Source: Chloroflexota bacterium (lineage in GTDB: Bacteria > Chloroflexota > Anaerolineae > Promineifilales > Promineifilaceae). From it: a stretch of DNA of 64,000 bases. The stretch is from positions 46,035-110,034 of the forward strand of contig JAJRYT010000007.1 of assembly GCA_024275635.1 (NCBI GenBank), in the 5' to 3' direction. The translations under genes and the position numbers were made by a program. A model generated the notes under the pieces. That model ran no database searches. It saw only the letters and a list, made by a program, of their open reading frames with translations, and was not told where the DNA came from. Positions 17,265-26,595 of the stretch are shown here, piece after piece; positions within the stretch are counted from its first letter, which is position 1, and every line of letters begins with the position of its first letter.

Positions 17265-19472
17265 TTAATTTACCATCAACAAGAAATAGGCCACCAACGC
17301 CACCGCCCCCAGGAGAATGCTCAGGGCGTAATTGCGGGCATAACCTGTTTGTGATAAGCGAATAACGCTCGCCAAGCGGCGGACGGTTTTGCCCGCGCCG
17401 TTGACGAGGCCGTCAACGCCTTGCGTATCAAGGATGTCGGCGGCAAAGTTGGCAAAGCCGACAAATGGATCGCGAATGAGGCGATTGTGGACGAAATCGT
17501 GCCAGAAGTCCCAATCCAGCGCGTAGCCGAGCCAATGCGCCAACCGGTTGAACAAGGGGATGACCCCTTTCATGTAGAAGGTGTTGAGCGGTAGAATGGC
17601 AAACCACCAGATTGGGGTACTTTGTAACGGGTCGCGCTCGTCGGCCGTTTTCGGTTTCTTGCCATAGACGCCGTAGAAGGCCCAGGCTAAGGCGGCCAGA
17701 GCCAGAAGAGTGGACAGTCCGGCGACCGAGCGCGACATGACGACGGATGTATGCGGCATGTGCAGTACCCCTTCTGCGGTCAGTTCAAATGATTGGATGG
17801 AATGTTCCAGCCAGCCCTCTAAGCCGAGGAAGATGCCGCCCGGCTTGTGCTGGTTGGCGGCGGCCATCCCTTCGGTGAAGTAGGGGAGGTTGAGGAAACC
17901 GCCGAGGGCGGCCAGGGCTGCTAAGACGATTAACGGCCGTGTCATCAACGGCGCGCTTTCGTGGGCATGTTCGGCGGCGGCGTGGCGCGGCTCGCCAAAG
18001 AACACCATTTTGAGTTGGCGGCCCATATAAAATGCGGTGAAAAAAGCGGCCAGCGCCAACATCAAATAGACCGCAAAATTATTGTCGCTGCCGTGCGACA
18101 GCAATTCGTCCTTTGACCAGAACCCGGCCAGCGGCACAATGCCGGACAGCGCCAGCGCGCCGATCATGTACACGACGTAAGTCGTCGGCATCTTGTGGCG
18201 CAGCCCGCCCATCATCCGCATATCTTGCGGGTCAAAGCCGTCGTCGTGATGGTCCCCGTGCGCAATCTCGTGATGTCCATGTTCCATGCCATGAATGACG
18301 GAACCGGCGCTGAGGAAAAGGAGCGCCTTGAAGAAGGCGTGCGTAATCAGGTGGAACATGGCGGCCACGTATGCGCCCATCCCGGCGGCGGCGATCATGA
18401 AGCCAAGCTGGCTAACGGTGGAGTAAGCCAGCACTTTTTTGATGTCGAACTGGGTAAAGGCGATCATCCCGGCTAGCAGCGCCGTCGCCGCGCCGGTGTA
18501 GGCTACCAGATCAGGCGCGGAAATGACGCCCAATATCAGGCTGCCGCTGGCGCGCACAATCTCGAACAGGACGTTGCTGCGGACGATGAGGTAAATGCCG
18601 GAAGTGACCATCGTGGCCGCGTGAATCAGGGCGGAAACGGGCGTCGGGCCGGCCATGGCGTCGGGCAGCCAGACGTAGAGGGGGATTTGGGCGGATTTAC
18701 CAGCCGCGCCCATGAGGAAGAGGGCGGTTACGGCCGTTAACACACTCCCCAACGACGCGCTGAACAAGCCAAACTCAACCATGTGCCCCTTTTCAAACAA
18801 TTCCACCGCCGACTGGAAAACCGTGTTAAATTCCAACGACCCAAACGTCCAAAACGTCAGCGTCATCGCCAAAATCATCGCCAGGTCGCCGACCCGGTTG
18901 GCCACGAACGCCTTGCGCCCGGCCGTCGCATTCATCGGATGCCCCGTCTCATCCACCCGGTCAAACCAGAACCCAATCAACAAATAAGAGCAAAGCCCCA
19001 CGCCTTCCCAACCGACAAACAACATCAGGTAGCTGCTGCCCGTCACCAGGATCAGCATGAAAAACAGAAACAGGTTCAGATAGGTGAAAAACCGCGAAAA
19101 ATCCGGGTCGCCGTGCATGTAGCCGATGGCATAAATATGGATGAGCGAGCCAACCCCCGTCACCACCAGCATCATCGTCACCGAAAGCGTATCCACCTGG
19201 AGCGCCCAGGGAATGCGGAAACCGGCCGAGGGGACATTAAACCAATCAAACAGGTAAATGACTTCAGCGTGGAACTCCTGACTGCGCAAACTGAAAAATA
19301 ACAGCGCCGCGATCACAAACGAGCTAATCGCCATCAAACTGCCAAACCAGCCCGACCACACTTCCCCCGTTTTGCGATCCGTTTCCACGAAACGACGGCC
19401 GACTAGACCATTGGCCAAAACGCCAATCAGCGGGAAGATTAAAATTAAGGGAGCCAAATTAAAAGCATTCAT
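17265..19472 (-). CDS. nuoL: NADH-quinone oxidoreductase subunit L
   Basis: Largest antiporter-like subunit of complex I, with the C-terminal helix that runs along the membrane arm. About 735 residues from the ATG at 19472 (a TTG 24 bp upstream is the alternative). Core motifs include LMLFVGWEGVGLCSYLLIGF, IPLYVWLPDAMAGPTPVSAL, HAATMVTSGIYLIVR and AYSTVSQLGFMIAAAGMGAY. A His-rich loop (GMEHGHHEIAHGDHHDDGF) is notable and may bind metal. Sits between nuoK and nuoM. Confidence 0.96.
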   Translation of the reverse strand: MNAFNLAPLILIFPLIGVLANGLVGRRFVETDRKTGEVWSGWFGSLMAISSFVIAALLFFSLRSQEFHAEVIYLFDWFNVPSAGFRIPWALQVDTLSVTMMLVVTGVGSLIHIYAIGYMHGDPDFSRFFTYLNLFLFFMLILVTGSSYLMLFVGWEGVGLCSYLLIGFWFDRVDETGHPMNATAGRKAFVANRVGDLAMILAMTLTFWTFGSLEFNTVFQSAVELFEKGHMVEFGLFSASLGSVLTAVTALFLMGAAGKSAQIPLYVWLPDAMAGPTPVSALIHAATMVTSGIYLIVRSNVLFEIVRASGSLILGVISAPDLVAYTGAATALLAGMIAFTQFDIKKVLAYSTVSQLGFMIAAAGMGAYVAAMFHLITHAFFKALLFLSAGSVIHGMEHGHHEIAHGDHHDDGFDPQDMRMMGGLRHKMPTTYVVYMIGALALSGIVPLAGFWSKDELLSHGSDNNFAVYLMLALAAFFTAFYMGRQLKMVFFGEPRHAAAEHAHESAPLMTRPLIVLAALAALGGFLNLPYFTEGMAAANQHKPGGIFLGLEGWLEHSIQSFELTAEGVLHMPHTSVVMSRSVAGLSTLLALAALAWAFYGVYGKKPKTADERDPLQSTPIWWFAILPLNTFYMKGVIPLFNRLAHWLGYALDWDFWHDFVHNRLIRDPFVGFANFAADILDTQGVDGLVNGAGKTVRRLASVIRLSQTGYARNYALSILLGAVALVAYFLLMVN

Positions 19473-19504
19473 AAAAAAATACGTAATTACACGCAATTAC
19501 GCCT

Positions 19505-19813
19505 CTACCCCTTCAGCAAATTAATCTCATCAATATTTATACTCTGCTTCGTGCGGAAGATCGTCACGATCAGGGCCAGGCCAACCGCGACTTCCGCCGC
19601 CGCCACCGTGATGACGAAGAAGACCAGCACCTGTCCGTTCAAATCGCCCAAATGCCGGGAAAAGGCCACGAACAGCAGATTGGCCGAATTGAGCATCATC
19701 TCCACCGACATGAAAATGATGATGGCATTGCGGCGCAGTAGCACCCCCAGCGCGCCAATTGCAAACAAAATTATGCTCAAAGCGACATACCAATCAATGG
19801 TTACATCAGGCAT
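19505..19813 (-). CDS. nuoK: NADH-quinone oxidoreductase subunit K
   Basis: Small three-helix MrpC-like membrane subunit of complex I, 102 residues. It shows the conserved [20 protein letters not shown] segment with the buried glutamate of helix 2, and a second glutamate in [14 protein letters not shown]. Its start overlaps the end of nuoJ by a few bases, consistent with translational coupling. Confidence 0.95.
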   Translation of the reverse strand: MPDVTIDWYVALSIILFAIGALGVLLRRNAIIIFMSVEMMLNSANLLFVAFSRHLGDLNGQVLVFFVITVAAAEVAVGLALIVTIFRTKQSINIDEINLLKG

Positions 19814-20315
19814 CTTTCCCTCTCTTTTTGCGGCCTAATACCACAACGCCAATCATAGAGGTCAACAATAAAACGCCCGTCACTTCAAAGGGGAAAACAT
19901 ACCCTTCAAAAAGACGCATCCCCAAAGCCGCCGGACTGGAATCAATCGCTGTCGCTGTACCGGTATCCACACCGCCACCCTGAGCCAGGACAATGCCAAA
20001 AACAACGACCAGCGCCACTGCCAAGAAACCGGCCAGGTACCGCTGCCATTTATCTTCACCGACGACGCCGCCCAACTTATCAGCCCCAAGCAGCATGATG
20101 ACAAACAGAAACAACACCATGATGGCTCCGGCATAAACTGTTATCTGCACCATGCCGATGAAAGGCGCGTTCAATACAATATACAAAACGGCAATCGTGG
20201 CAAAATTCAGCACCAGAAACAACGCGCTGTGTACGGCGTTACGGCTGGTCAACATGCCCATCGCGGCGGCAATAGCAATGGCCGCCAGAATAAAAAATAC
20301 AATTGGATTTCCCAT
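19806..20315 (-). CDS. nuoJ: NADH-quinone oxidoreductase subunit J
   Basis: Five-helix membrane subunit of complex I, 169 residues. The family motif [18 protein letters not shown] lies in the middle, and the first helices contain [20 protein letters not shown]. The C-terminus ends in a basic tail. GGGAAGAG lies ahead of the ATG. The gene overlaps nuoK. Confidence 0.95.
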   Translation of the reverse strand: MGNPIVFFILAAIAIAAAMGMLTSRNAVHSALFLVLNFATIAVLYIVLNAPFIGMVQITVYAGAIMVLFLFVIMLLGADKLGGVVGEDKWQRYLAGFLAVALVVVFGIVLAQGGGVDTGTATAIDSSPAALGMRLFEGYVFPFEVTGVLLLTSMIGVVVLGRKKRGKDA

Positions 20316-20323
20316 AGCTCTTC

Positions 20324-20370
20324 CCGTGAAACGTGAAACGCGAGATGGTACTGATGACGTTTTACGTTTT
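20324..20370. repeat. Inverted short-word array (GTGAAAC / GTTTTAC)
   Basis: In the gap between nuoI and nuoJ, GTGAAACGTGAAACGCGA is answered after a short spacer by ACGTTTTACGTTTTAC. The design is the same mirrored tandem-word layout as other gaps, with yet another word. Confidence 0.55.
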
Positions 20371-20371
20371 A

Positions 20372-20881
20372 CTATTTCGGATTCTCCATGTCAGGAATTG
20401 AGCGATCAAATTGGCCCGGTTCCACAGCTTGCGGCGTCGGATTTCCATTCACCGGCACATCTACAATTAACATATCCTTGGTATAGATGGCGCTGGCCCG
20501 ATCATAGAAACTTAATTCGTATTGATGTTCGAGAACAATCGCCTCAGTAGGACAGGCATCGGCGCAAAAACCGCAGTAAATGCAGCGTAGCAGGTTAATC
20601 TCATACGTACTGGCATACCGTTCGCCGGGCGAGAAACGGTTTTCATCGCTGTTTTCGGCCGCTTCGACAAAAATGGCATCAGCGGGACAGGCGGCGGCAC
20701 AAAGGGCACAGCCAATACACTTTTCCAAACCGTTGTCGTATCGCTTTAGTTCGTGGCGGCCCTTAAATCGTGCGCGGACCGGCCGTTTCACTTCAGGGTA
20801 CTGAATGGTGACGGGTGGTTTTACGGCCACCTTCAGCGTTGTGTACATTCCCTTGATTAATTCACCAAGTTCACCAAACAT
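20372..20881 (-). CDS. nuoI: NADH-quinone oxidoreductase subunit I
   Basis: Peripheral-arm subunit carrying clusters N6a and N6b. Two four-cysteine ferredoxin motifs are present: CIGCALCAAACP and CIYCGFCADACP. The start is the ATG at 20881, preceded by GGAGAA; an upstream in-frame ATG four codons earlier falls inside that ribosome site. About 169 residues. It lies between nuoH and nuoJ, the usual order. Confidence 0.96.
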   Translation of the reverse strand: MFGELGELIKGMYTTLKVAVKPPVTIQYPEVKRPVRARFKGRHELKRYDNGLEKCIGCALCAAACPADAIFVEAAENSDENRFSPGERYASTYEINLLRCIYCGFCADACPTEAIVLEHQYELSFYDRASAIYTKDMLIVDVPVNGNPTPQAVEPGQFDRSIPDMENPK

Positions 20882-20909
20882 AGTCTTCTCCAAACTCGCC
20901 CCTGTTTTG

Positions 20910-22022
20910 TTAGCCCGTAAAGAATCGATGCAGTGTTTCTATGAAGGGCGGCATCACGCCGGCATCCAATAAGACAAAATAGACGCCGGTAATGATGAAG
21001 TTTAACACGATGATGGGCAGCAGCCGCTTCCAACCAAACTGCATGAGTTGGTCGTAGCGAAAACGCGGCCAGGAAGCCCGGATCCAAATCATGATGGCTA
21101 ATCCAATAATGATTTTCAGCGCCAGGTACAGGAATCCCAGCGCGGGGATCTGGTCAACAAATGGGCCGTGATAACCGCCAAAGAAGAGGATGGCGGCGAT
21201 TGCGCTCAGAGAAACCATCTTCATGTACTCGGCCATGAAGAACATGCCAAAGCGCATCCCGGCATACTCAACGTTGAATCCGGCCGAAAGCTCTTGTTCC
21301 GCTTCCAATAAATCGAATGGATGCCGCTGCAATTCGGCCATGACCGCAATCCAAAAAATGAGGGCGGCAACCGGCTGCCGAAAGACAAACCAGTTCCAAA
21401 CATGGGGCTGGGCGGCCGTGATGACGCCCATATCCATCGAACCAGTCATCATGACGGGGATTAAAATAGCCATCCCCATCGCCAACTCGTAACTAATCAT
21501 CTGCGCCGAGGCGCGGACGCCGCCCAGGACGGCGTATTTGCTGTTGGACGACCAGCCGCCCAAAACGATGCCGTAAACGCCAATGGAAGTGACGGCAAGG
21601 ATGAAAATAGCGCCAACGTTGATACCGGGGGCGATGGCAAAATAGGGCGAAAACTTAGCGCCAAAAATGTTGATTTCGCCGGCCCAGGGGATGACGGCCA
21701 AAATGAGGATAGCGGGGATGACGGCCAACATCGGGGCCAGATTGTAAACGACGCGGTCTGCTTTGGCCGGGGTGGGGTCTTCTTTGAAGAAGAGTTTGAC
21801 AGCGTCGGCAGCGGGCTGCAAGATGCCGCCGAGCAGTTTGCGCTCTTTTTTGCCGCGCTGGGGGATGGGAATGTAACCGGCGCGGTTGGGGCCGACACGT
21901 CCCTGCAAACGGGCCAATAGTTTGCGCTCCAGTAAGGTGGTGTAGGCGAAGCCAGTGACTACAACCAGGGACATGATGAAGCCGACGATCACGGCGCGTA
22001 GAGCTATTTGACCTGGTGTCAT
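20910..22022 (-). CDS. nuoH: NADH-quinone oxidoreductase subunit H
   Basis: Membrane subunit at the quinone-binding interface of complex I, 370 residues with about eight helices. Conserved segments are LLERKLLARLQGRVGPNRAG, the acidic loop AELQRHPFDLLEAEQELSAG and RASWPRFRYDQLMQFGWKRL. Its ATG overlaps the nuoG stop as ATGA, so translation is coupled. Confidence 0.96.
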   Translation of the reverse strand: MTPGQIALRAVIVGFIMSLVVVTGFAYTTLLERKLLARLQGRVGPNRAGYIPIPQRGKKERKLLGGILQPAADAVKLFFKEDPTPAKADRVVYNLAPMLAVIPAILILAVIPWAGEINIFGAKFSPYFAIAPGINVGAIFILAVTSIGVYGIVLGGWSSNSKYAVLGGVRASAQMISYELAMGMAILIPVMMTGSMDMGVITAAQPHVWNWFVFRQPVAALIFWIAVMAELQRHPFDLLEAEQELSAGFNVEYAGMRFGMFFMAEYMKMVSLSAIAAILFFGGYHGPFVDQIPALGFLYLALKIIIGLAIMIWIRASWPRFRYDQLMQFGWKRLLPIIVLNFIITGVYFVLLDAGVMPPFIETLHRFFTG

Positions 22023-24598
22023 GCGAGTTCCTCTTCTTTTTCTAGTTTGCTGATTTCGGCCACGGCCGTTCCCGCTACATACGGTACGCCGCGCAGCAGC
22101 ATCAAGCCAGATGGGGTGTTGCTGATATGGACAAGGGCAGTGACGGTCTTTTTGACCGTTTGGGCCGTTCCGGCTACTGTCACATCAATCAAATCCCCAT
22201 CAACCAGTTCCGCGGCGGCGGCATCGGCCGCATTCATGGCAATCGTGGGCTGGGCCAGCCGATCTTGCAAGATCGCCGATTGGTTGATGAGCGTCCCCGG
22301 CGTGTACAAAGCAGCCGCGCGGATAAGCGCCAGACCGTCGTTGGCGTAAGCGGCCGTTTCTGGCGCGTCCAATGGAGCGACAGCTTCTGATTCGGCCTGC
22401 GCCGCCCACTGCTGGCCTAAGCCGGAGCGGTTTTCGTAGGCATTGCCACCGTAATAGGCATCCTCGCCGCCCACATCCGGCCACTGCTTTTCCACCTTAG
22501 CCAGCGTGCGGTAATCCATCCCCTTGTACTGGGGAACCGCTTTGGCAATCTCGTTGAAGACCAAGCTGGCGGCAAAGGCAGGTTTGCCCAGGCCAACCCG
22601 TTCGCTGATTTCGGCCAGAATTTGCCAGTCGGCTTTACTGCCGCCCAGGGCAGCAATAGCCGGATAATAGCGCTGCACGCGCCGCTCGCCGTTGGTGAAG
22701 GTTCCTTCCCTCTCGGCCCAGCTTTGGGCGGGCAGGACGACATCGGCAAGTGCGGCCGTTTCTGTCAGGAACAGTTCTTGCACGACCAAAAATTCAAGTT
22801 GGCCGCGACCGGCCATCAGACCGTCGCCAACCGGATCAGCGCCCACAATGAACAACGCTTTTACGCTGCCATTGGCTGCGCCTTCATAGACGGCCGTTGC
22901 CCCCAAACCGGGGTTTTCAATCGCGGCATAACCAGGCCCGTAGGCAGGATGGACGCCCATATCCCATGCGCCCTGCGTGTTGTTGTGCGGCCATACCGGG
23001 ATGAGACCGTTATTCGGCCGTCCCGCGTGGCCGTCACCATTTTTCAACAGGAGCAAATTCGCCAGCAGTCTGGCAATGGCGTCTGTTTCCTCGTAAGTGA
23101 CGCCTTCACTGCCATAAAAAGCGACCAGGTTATTGGCCTGGGCGGCCATTTCGGCGGCAGCGGCTAAGGCGTCGCCGTTCGTTTCCGTATCCACCTTGGC
23201 CAGATTGACCAGTTGGCGCACTGCGTCTACCGCCTGACCCGGCTGGTAGTGACGCACATGGGAAGCGAATTTATCTAAACGGGGGGCGCGAGCATTCAAA
23301 ATGATGATCGCGGCGCCACGTTCCGCTGCCTGTTTAACGCGCAGCCACCAGACCGGCGCTTCTTCGTGCAAATCGGTGGCGACGACGATGATGGCGTCGC
23401 CTGCGCTCAACGCTTTTAAATTACTGCCGCTGCTGAGGCCAACTTTGGCGACGACATCGCCCCCGGCTAACCGGCGGGAAGCCAGGTCAATATTAGCGCT
23501 GCCCAATCCTTTGCGGAATAGTTTTTGGAATTGGAAGTGGTCTTCGTTGCTTAATCTGCCACCAGCGAGTCCGGCAACGGCCGTGCCATGCTGCTGCAGC
23601 TTACCCGCCACCAAATCCAACGCTTCTGACCAGTCAGCCTCAACCAGTTCGCCATTCTTGCGAATCAACGGCGTCCTCAATCGTTCGCCGGTATCCGCAT
23701 AATGGCGGGCAAAGCGTCCTTTATCACAAATCCAAAGTTCATTTACCGCTTCATTCTGGCGGGGCATCACGCGCTTGATGACGCGCTGCCCGCCAGCCCG
23801 CGCCTCGCGCCGCGTACTCATTGTCGTGTTACAGCCTACCGGGCAGTGCGTACACAGGCTGGCAACCGGGGTCAACTCCCAGGGACGCGCGCCGAAACGA
23901 AAATCGGCCGTTGTCAACGCGCCCACCGGACAAATATCCGTTGTATTCCCGCTCCAATAGCTGTTAAATCCGGGGTCAGAAAAGGTCACAATTTCCGTAT
24001 GGCGGCCCCGGTCGTGGAATTGAATCACCGGGTCATCTACCAATTCCTGCTGGAAACGGATGCAGCGCGCGCATTGAATGCAGCGTTCCTGGTCGAGATA
24101 AATTAACTCGCCCAGCGACACGTGTTTATTCAAATGCAGCTTGTCGCCATAATGAACCCGGCTTTTTCCCAGACCATAAGCCATTGTCTGGTTTTGCAGC
24201 GGGCATTCGCCCCCCTTGTCGCAAATGGGACAATCCAGCGGATGACTGCTCAACAGAAACTCAAGGGTTGAGCGGCGTGCATCCGTAACATTTTCTGTGG
24301 TTGTGCGCACGGCAATGCCTTCACCCACCGGCACGGTACAGGCCGTTTGAAGCCCGCGTCCAAAGTTCAGCTTAGGCTCGCCATTTTCATCGCACATCAA
24401 CTCGCCCGTTGCCCGGTCACGCATCGGATAGCCAATTTCTACCAGGCACATCCGGCACATCCCCACCGGTTCTAGTTTGGGATGGTAGCAGAAAACCGGA
24501 ATATCGTTTCCTATTTGCTTGGCAGCGTCAACAATCAGCGTTCCTTTTGGCACGCTGATCTCAATGCCGTCTATGGTTAGTGTAACGAGATCACTCAT
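22019..24598 (-). CDS. nuoG: NADH-quinone oxidoreductase subunit G
   Basis: Large Fe-S subunit of the NADH-oxidising arm, 859 residues. The N-terminus has a 2Fe-2S ferredoxin domain (CYHPKLEPVGMCRMC), then the His/Cys cluster region (CPICDKGGECPLQ), a 4Fe-4S set (CIQCARCIRF and a later CPVG) and the off-pathway N7-type cysteines CTHCPVGCN near residue 247. A molybdopterin-oxidoreductase-like domain follows, without cofactor, and a C-terminal molydopterin-dinucleotide-binding-like beta domain ends it. GGAAGAG precedes the ATG. Confidence 0.95.
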   Translation of the reverse strand: MSDLVTLTIDGIEISVPKGTLIVDAAKQIGNDIPVFCYHPKLEPVGMCRMCLVEIGYPMRDRATGELMCDENGEPKLNFGRGLQTACTVPVGEGIAVRTTTENVTDARRSTLEFLLSSHPLDCPICDKGGECPLQNQTMAYGLGKSRVHYGDKLHLNKHVSLGELIYLDQERCIQCARCIRFQQELVDDPVIQFHDRGRHTEIVTFSDPGFNSYWSGNTTDICPVGALTTADFRFGARPWELTPVASLCTHCPVGCNTTMSTRREARAGGQRVIKRVMPRQNEAVNELWICDKGRFARHYADTGERLRTPLIRKNGELVEADWSEALDLVAGKLQQHGTAVAGLAGGRLSNEDHFQFQKLFRKGLGSANIDLASRRLAGGDVVAKVGLSSGSNLKALSAGDAIIVVATDLHEEAPVWWLRVKQAAERGAAIIILNARAPRLDKFASHVRHYQPGQAVDAVRQLVNLAKVDTETNGDALAAAAEMAAQANNLVAFYGSEGVTYEETDAIARLLANLLLLKNGDGHAGRPNNGLIPVWPHNNTQGAWDMGVHPAYGPGYAAIENPGLGATAVYEGAANGSVKALFIVGADPVGDGLMAGRGQLEFLVVQELFLTETAALADVVLPAQSWAEREGTFTNGERRVQRYYPAIAALGGSKADWQILAEISERVGLGKPAFAASLVFNEIAKAVPQYKGMDYRTLAKVEKQWPDVGGEDAYYGGNAYENRSGLGQQWAAQAESEAVAPLDAPETAAYANDGLALIRAAALYTPGTLINQSAILQDRLAQPTIAMNAADAAAAELVDGDLIDVTVAGTAQTVKKTVTALVHISNTPSGLMLLRGVPYVAGTAVAEISKLEKEEELA

Positions 24599-24630
24599 GT
24601 TGATTCTCTTCCAAACTTAACTTAGTAAAA

Positions 24631-25911
24631 CTAATCGACAGCGGTAACGGCCGTTTCCACCATCACCATCTGTCCATTCCCGCTTACCTTCGCCTTATAC
24701 TCATCCATAAAATGGTGAATCGTGGACAAGGCCGGGTTAACCGCAAACTCGCCCAGCGCGCATAGCGTCCGTCCCTTCATCTGTCTGGCCACACTGCCCA
24801 GCACCTGGATATCCGCCTCTGTGCCCTGGCCGTCATAAATACGCTGCAGCATCTTCCGCATCCAGAACGTCCCCTCACGGCACGGCGTACACTTCCCGCA
24901 CGACTCATGGCTGAAAAAGCGGATCATCTTCAATGCTGCCCAAACCATGTCCGTCGTCTCATCCATCACAATAACCGACGCCGAACCCATCACCGAGCCA
25001 TACTCCGTCAACCCTTCATACGTCAACGGGGCATCCAGCGAATCAGCCGTGATCACCGGGCCAGAACCGCCGCTGGGCAGCAGCGCCTTAAACGCCTTAC
25101 CGCCGCGCATACCGCCGGCCATCTCAATCAACTCGCGGTACGTCGTCCCTAGAGGAACCTCATAATTGCCCGGCTTTTCCACATGTCCGCTCATACACAC
25201 AATCTTTACGCCAGGACTCTTCTCTGTCCCCATACTCGTGTACCACTCCGCTCCATTCACCAAGATCAGCGGTACATTGGACAAGGTTTCCGTGTTATTC
25301 ACTACCGTCGGTTTGCTATACAACCCTTCAATAGCCGGGAACGGCGGTTTCGACCACGGCTGCCCCCGCTCACCTTCCAAAGATTTAATCAGCGCTGTTT
25401 CCTCACCGCAAATATACGCCCCCGCCCCGTAATGGCAGTGGAAGTCACAACTAAAATCCGTTCCCAGGATATTCTCGCCTAGCAAGCCATTGGCGTAGCA
25501 TTCCTGCACCGCCTCCTCCATGGCGTACCCGGCATCCATAAACTCGCCTCGGAAATAATTGTAAATCTTCTTAGCGCCCACCGCGTAAGCGGCAATAATC
25601 GCCCCTTCAATAATTTGATGCGGGTTATTTTCCGACAGTTCCCGGTCCTTAAACGTCCCCGTCTCCGACTCGTCCGTATTGATGAGAATGTATACCTCAT
25701 CCGCACCTTTGGGGATAAATCCCCACTTAATGCCAGTGGGAAAACCCGCCCCGCCGCGCCCCCGCAACCCCGAAGCCTTAACCACATCAACAACTTCGGC
25801 CGGAGTCATCGCCAGCGCCTTCTTCAGCCCGCCATACCCGCCATTGGCCTGGTAAACGTCCAGCTTGTAAATATCTTTAATATCTCGGTGACGCAACAAA
25901 ATATGTGCCAT
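24631..25911 (-). CDS. nuoF: NADH-quinone oxidoreductase subunit F
   Basis: NADH- and FMN-binding catalytic subunit, 426 residues. The glycine-rich LRGRGGAGFPTGIKWGF binds FMN/NADH, and ESCGKCTPCREGT with a downstream Cys in LCALGEFA holds cluster N3. The start overlaps the nuoE 3' end by 35 bp; GGGGTGA lies before the ATG inside nuoE. Complex I here therefore has the full NADH module, unlike the F420- or ferredoxin-linked 11-subunit forms. Confidence 0.96.
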   Translation of the reverse strand: MAHILLRHRDIKDIYKLDVYQANGGYGGLKKALAMTPAEVVDVVKASGLRGRGGAGFPTGIKWGFIPKGADEVYILINTDESETGTFKDRELSENNPHQIIEGAIIAAYAVGAKKIYNYFRGEFMDAGYAMEEAVQECYANGLLGENILGTDFSCDFHCHYGAGAYICGEETALIKSLEGERGQPWSKPPFPAIEGLYSKPTVVNNTETLSNVPLILVNGAEWYTSMGTEKSPGVKIVCMSGHVEKPGNYEVPLGTTYRELIEMAGGMRGGKAFKALLPSGGSGPVITADSLDAPLTYEGLTEYGSVMGSASVIVMDETTDMVWAALKMIRFFSHESCGKCTPCREGTFWMRKMLQRIYDGQGTEADIQVLGSVARQMKGRTLCALGEFAVNPALSTIHHFMDEYKAKVSGNGQMVMVETAVTAVD

Positions 25912-26461
25912 TGTTCACCCCAATCTCAGGACTTTTCGCGTAAGCGGCAATCTTTTCCACAACCGACGGCCCCTCTTTACCAGACACCGCTTCCTCACGC
26001 AAATAAGCAATTAACGCATCAAACTTCTCTTCATCCAGATGTTCCGCAAACTTCAAATTATACTGAAGCATCGGCGCGCGGTCGCAAGCGCCCAAGCACA
26101 TGGCGCCCTTAACCGTGAACAGTCCATCTTCGGTCGTACCGCCTAATGGAACATCTAACTTGCGGCAGACCATTTCCACAAACTCATCCGCGCCGCGCAG
26201 CGCGCAAGCCAGGTCATTACAAATCTCCAGCACATACTTACCCGTCGGTTCTTCGTGGAACAAAGAATAAAAACCGGCCAACGAAAGCACATGAGTCGGA
26301 TCTAAATCCAGAATGCCGGCTACTTCGCGCATCGCCTCCCGGCTCATGTACCCATATTCCCGTTGCGCCAGGTGCATAAGCGGTAAAACGGCCGATTTCT
26401 TATGCGGAAACCGCGCCAAAATCCCTTCAATTTCCTCTGCGTACTTTTCAGCGATCACCAT
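25877..26461 (-). CDS. nuoE: NADH-quinone oxidoreductase subunit E
   Basis: Thioredoxin-fold 2Fe-2S subunit (cluster N1a), 194 residues. Cluster ligands appear as CNDLACALRGADE (C-x4-C) and, about 40 residues later, CLGACDRAP (C-x3-C). The N-terminal helical bundle has AVLPLMHLAQREYGYMSREA. The extra C-terminal tail of about 30 residues overlaps nuoF. Confidence 0.95.
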   Translation of the reverse strand: MVIAEKYAEEIEGILARFPHKKSAVLPLMHLAQREYGYMSREAMREVAGILDLDPTHVLSLAGFYSLFHEEPTGKYVLEICNDLACALRGADEFVEMVCRKLDVPLGGTTEDGLFTVKGAMCLGACDRAPMLQYNLKFAEHLDEEKFDALIAYLREEAVSGKEGPSVVEKIAAYAKSPEIGVNNGTYFVASPRY

Positions 26462-26470
26462 AATCTCCCA

Positions 26471-26503
26471 ATCGCGTAATTACGTAATTACGTAATTACA
26501 ATT
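26471..26503. repeat. Palindromic tandem repeat of TAATTACG
   Basis: Four copies of GTAATTAC-like words in a row between nuoD and nuoE. Each word is nearly self-complementary, so the array is palindromic at several registers. A variant (ACGTAATTACACGCAATTAC) lies ahead of nuoL at 19481-19500. Confidence 0.65.
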
Positions 26504-26505
26504 CA

Positions 26506-26595
26506 CTACCTGTCAATCTCCCCCAGCACAATATCCAGCGACCCGATAATCGCCACCAGATCAGCCACAAACAACCCCTTCGCCATTTGCTGCAA
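26506..26595 (-). pseudogene. nuoD: Detached 3' end of nuoD after an in-frame TAG
   Basis: Reading on in the nuoD frame past the TAG gives LQQMAKGLFVADLVAIIG, then SLDIVLGEIDR and a TAG stop. ADLVAIIGSLDIVLGEIDR is the near-invariant C-terminus of NuoD/49-kDa subunits. The stop codon sits where a Gln or similar residue is expected (CAG to TAG is a single change). With this piece the protein would have the usual length. Confidence 0.85.
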
